Source: CAZWZG01 sp964638245
Lineage (GTDB): Bacteria; Pseudomonadota; Alphaproteobacteria; Rhodobacterales; Rhodobacteraceae
DNA: 15,317 nucleotides
Assembly: GCA_964638245.1 (NCBI GenBank)
Contig: CAZWZG010000073.1
Span: 1 to 15,317, forward strand
Direction: 5' to 3'
Shown: piece by piece, positions 14,609 through 15,317 of the stretch
Numbering within the stretch: position 1 is the stretch's first letter
Layout: each line of letters starts with the position of its first letter
The notes under the pieces: generated by a model
Databases searched by the model: none
What the model was told of the DNA's origin: nothing
What the model saw: the letters and a program-made list of their open reading frames with translations, nothing else
Position numbers and translations under genes: made by a program

Positions 14609-15065
14609 CTGCAGTCTCGCGCGCAACGATCCGTTCCATCCGGTTCAAGGCCGACGTCCACCCCTCGTGGTGATCATTTGTCATGTCTTCACCCACCAGC
14701 GAGGTCACAGTTACGGTGATGTTCAACTCGGTCCCGCCATCAATCGCACGCAGGTCATAGCCCACCAGACTGACACTCAAACGCGTGCCGCCCATTTCAA
14801 GGACCTCGGTGAAGCAGGCGCTGTCCTGTTCGCCCAGATGATACCAATGCGTGGAAACCTCGAATTCAGGATTGTCCGCCGGGCCGCAGCGATGCAGATC
14901 CTGCCCACCCTCGCGCACATCATGGCGGACCATCTCCAGCACATGATCATCTGATGGCGCGCCCCATTCGGTGCGGGCGTTCGGATCAATCAGAAGATGC
15001 CACAGCCGATCTTGGCTGGCCTTTATGGTGCGTTGAATTGTGAATTGTCCGGTATGCAGGCTCAT
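14601..15065 (-). CDS. SRPBCC/AHSA1-like protein (first of the pair)
   Basis: A 154-residue SRPBCC-fold protein. The N-terminal FTIQRTIKASQDRLWHLLID plus ARTEWGAPSDDHVLEM gives the opening strand-helix of the fold; TRLSVSLVGYDLRAIDGGTE and LNITVTVTSLVG give the later strands; and HHEGWTSALNRMERIVARE is the C-terminal pocket-covering helix. It is divergent from the second SRPBCC protein, so the pair is not a recent duplication. Its ATG overlaps the TGA of the ArsR-like gene (ATGA) and its end overlaps the next gene by 8 bases, so all three genes form one translationally linked operon. Ligand unknown; cytoplasmic, with no signal peptide. Confidence 0.87.
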   Translation of the reverse strand: MSLHTGQFTIQRTIKASQDRLWHLLIDPNARTEWGAPSDDHVLEMVRHDVREGGQDLHRCGPADNPEFEVSTHWYHLGEQDSACFTEVLEMGGTRLSVSLVGYDLRAIDGGTELNITVTVTSLVGEDMTNDHHEGWTSALNRMERIVARETADA

Positions 15066-15317
15066 GCGTCCCCTCCTTTTTCAAGTCGTTCTGCCAAATC
15101 GGCCAGCCGGTCGATCCGGCGTTCCCAAATTGATCTTTGCCGCTCGAGCCAGTCCGAGACCGGGCTGAGCGCCTGTGGCTCCAGCGAACAGATCCGCTGG
15201 CGTCCGATTTTTTGTGTCTGGATCAGGTGCCGGTCTTCGAGCACGTCGATGTGCTTGAGGAAGGACGGCAGCGCCATGTCATGGGGTGCCGCCAGTTCTT
15301 TGACCGGTGCCGGGCCC
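15062..15317 (-). CDS. ArsR-family transcriptional regulator (5' end outside window)
   Basis: The C-terminal 84 or so residues of a small winged-helix regulator. The open frame runs to the window edge, with PVKELAAPHDMALPSFLKHI covering the end of the third helix and the recognition helix, and IDVLEDRHLIQTQKIGRQRI covering the wing, followed by SDWLERQRSIWERRIDRLAD as the dimerisation helix. The methionine at 15277 is internal: the conserved helix-turn-helix sequence continues upstream of it. No cysteine metal site is seen in the visible part (a single Cys occurs in RICSLEP), so it is more likely of the non-metal ArsR branch paired with SRPBCC proteins. It is the promoter-proximal gene of the visible operon and probably autoregulates it. 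Confidence 0.85.
   Translation of the reverse strand, partial: GPAPVKELAAPHDMALPSFLKHIDVLEDRHLIQTQKIGRQRICSLEPQALSPVSDWLERQRSIWERRIDRLADLAERLEKGGDA

Overview
The window looks like a chromosomal segment of an alphaproteobacterium of the Rhodobacteraceae (Roseobacter group). This rests on the high G+C of most genes, the resemblance of the xanthine dehydrogenase subunits to those of Rhodobacter capsulatus, a stand-alone Hint-domain protein, a GcvT-type FAD oxidoreductase, and intergenic GC-rich palindromes of a kind common in that family. No rRNA, tRNA, CRISPR array, transposase or integrase was seen.

Left part (1-2354): the 3' part of a MoeB/ThiF/HesA-type E1-like adenylyltransferase meets, stop codon to stop codon, an exported SH3-domain protein on the minus strand. 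That gene diverges from a 2-hydroxyacid dehydrogenase of the glyoxylate/hydroxypyruvate reductase type. The 99-bp divergent control region carries a perfect 11-bp inverted repeat, so the same 11-mer lies in front of both genes in the same relative orientation.

Middle (2355-5058): two tightly spaced plus-strand genes have visibly lower G+C and use TTA/CTA leucine codons. One is a COG4091-type NAD(P)-dependent oxidoreductase with a C-terminal SAF-like region (the family that includes the Brucella DXR-like enzyme); the other is a family 2 glycosyltransferase. They look like a small transferred cassette, possibly making and attaching an unusual sugar or polyol. This is the best candidate in the window for an undescribed function.

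Right of centre (5059-9780): an 832-residue dimethylglycine/sarcosine-dehydrogenase-like flavoprotein with a tetrahydrofolate-binding GcvT half; a 390-residue membrane-associated protein of unknown function; and a small Hint-domain protein that lacks the expected nucleophilic cysteine and is followed by a clear rho-independent terminator.

Right end, all minus strand (9722-15317): an ArsR-type regulator (cut by the window edge) and two SRPBCC/AHSA1-like proteins form an overlapping operon. Downstream lie xdhA, xdhB and xdhC, also joined by ATGA overlaps and encoding xanthine dehydrogenase and its molybdenum-cofactor chaperone. xdhC is interrupted by exactly 100 N, a scaffolding gap whose true length must differ if the gene is intact. 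The terminator of the convergent Hint gene lies inside the 3' end of xdhC.
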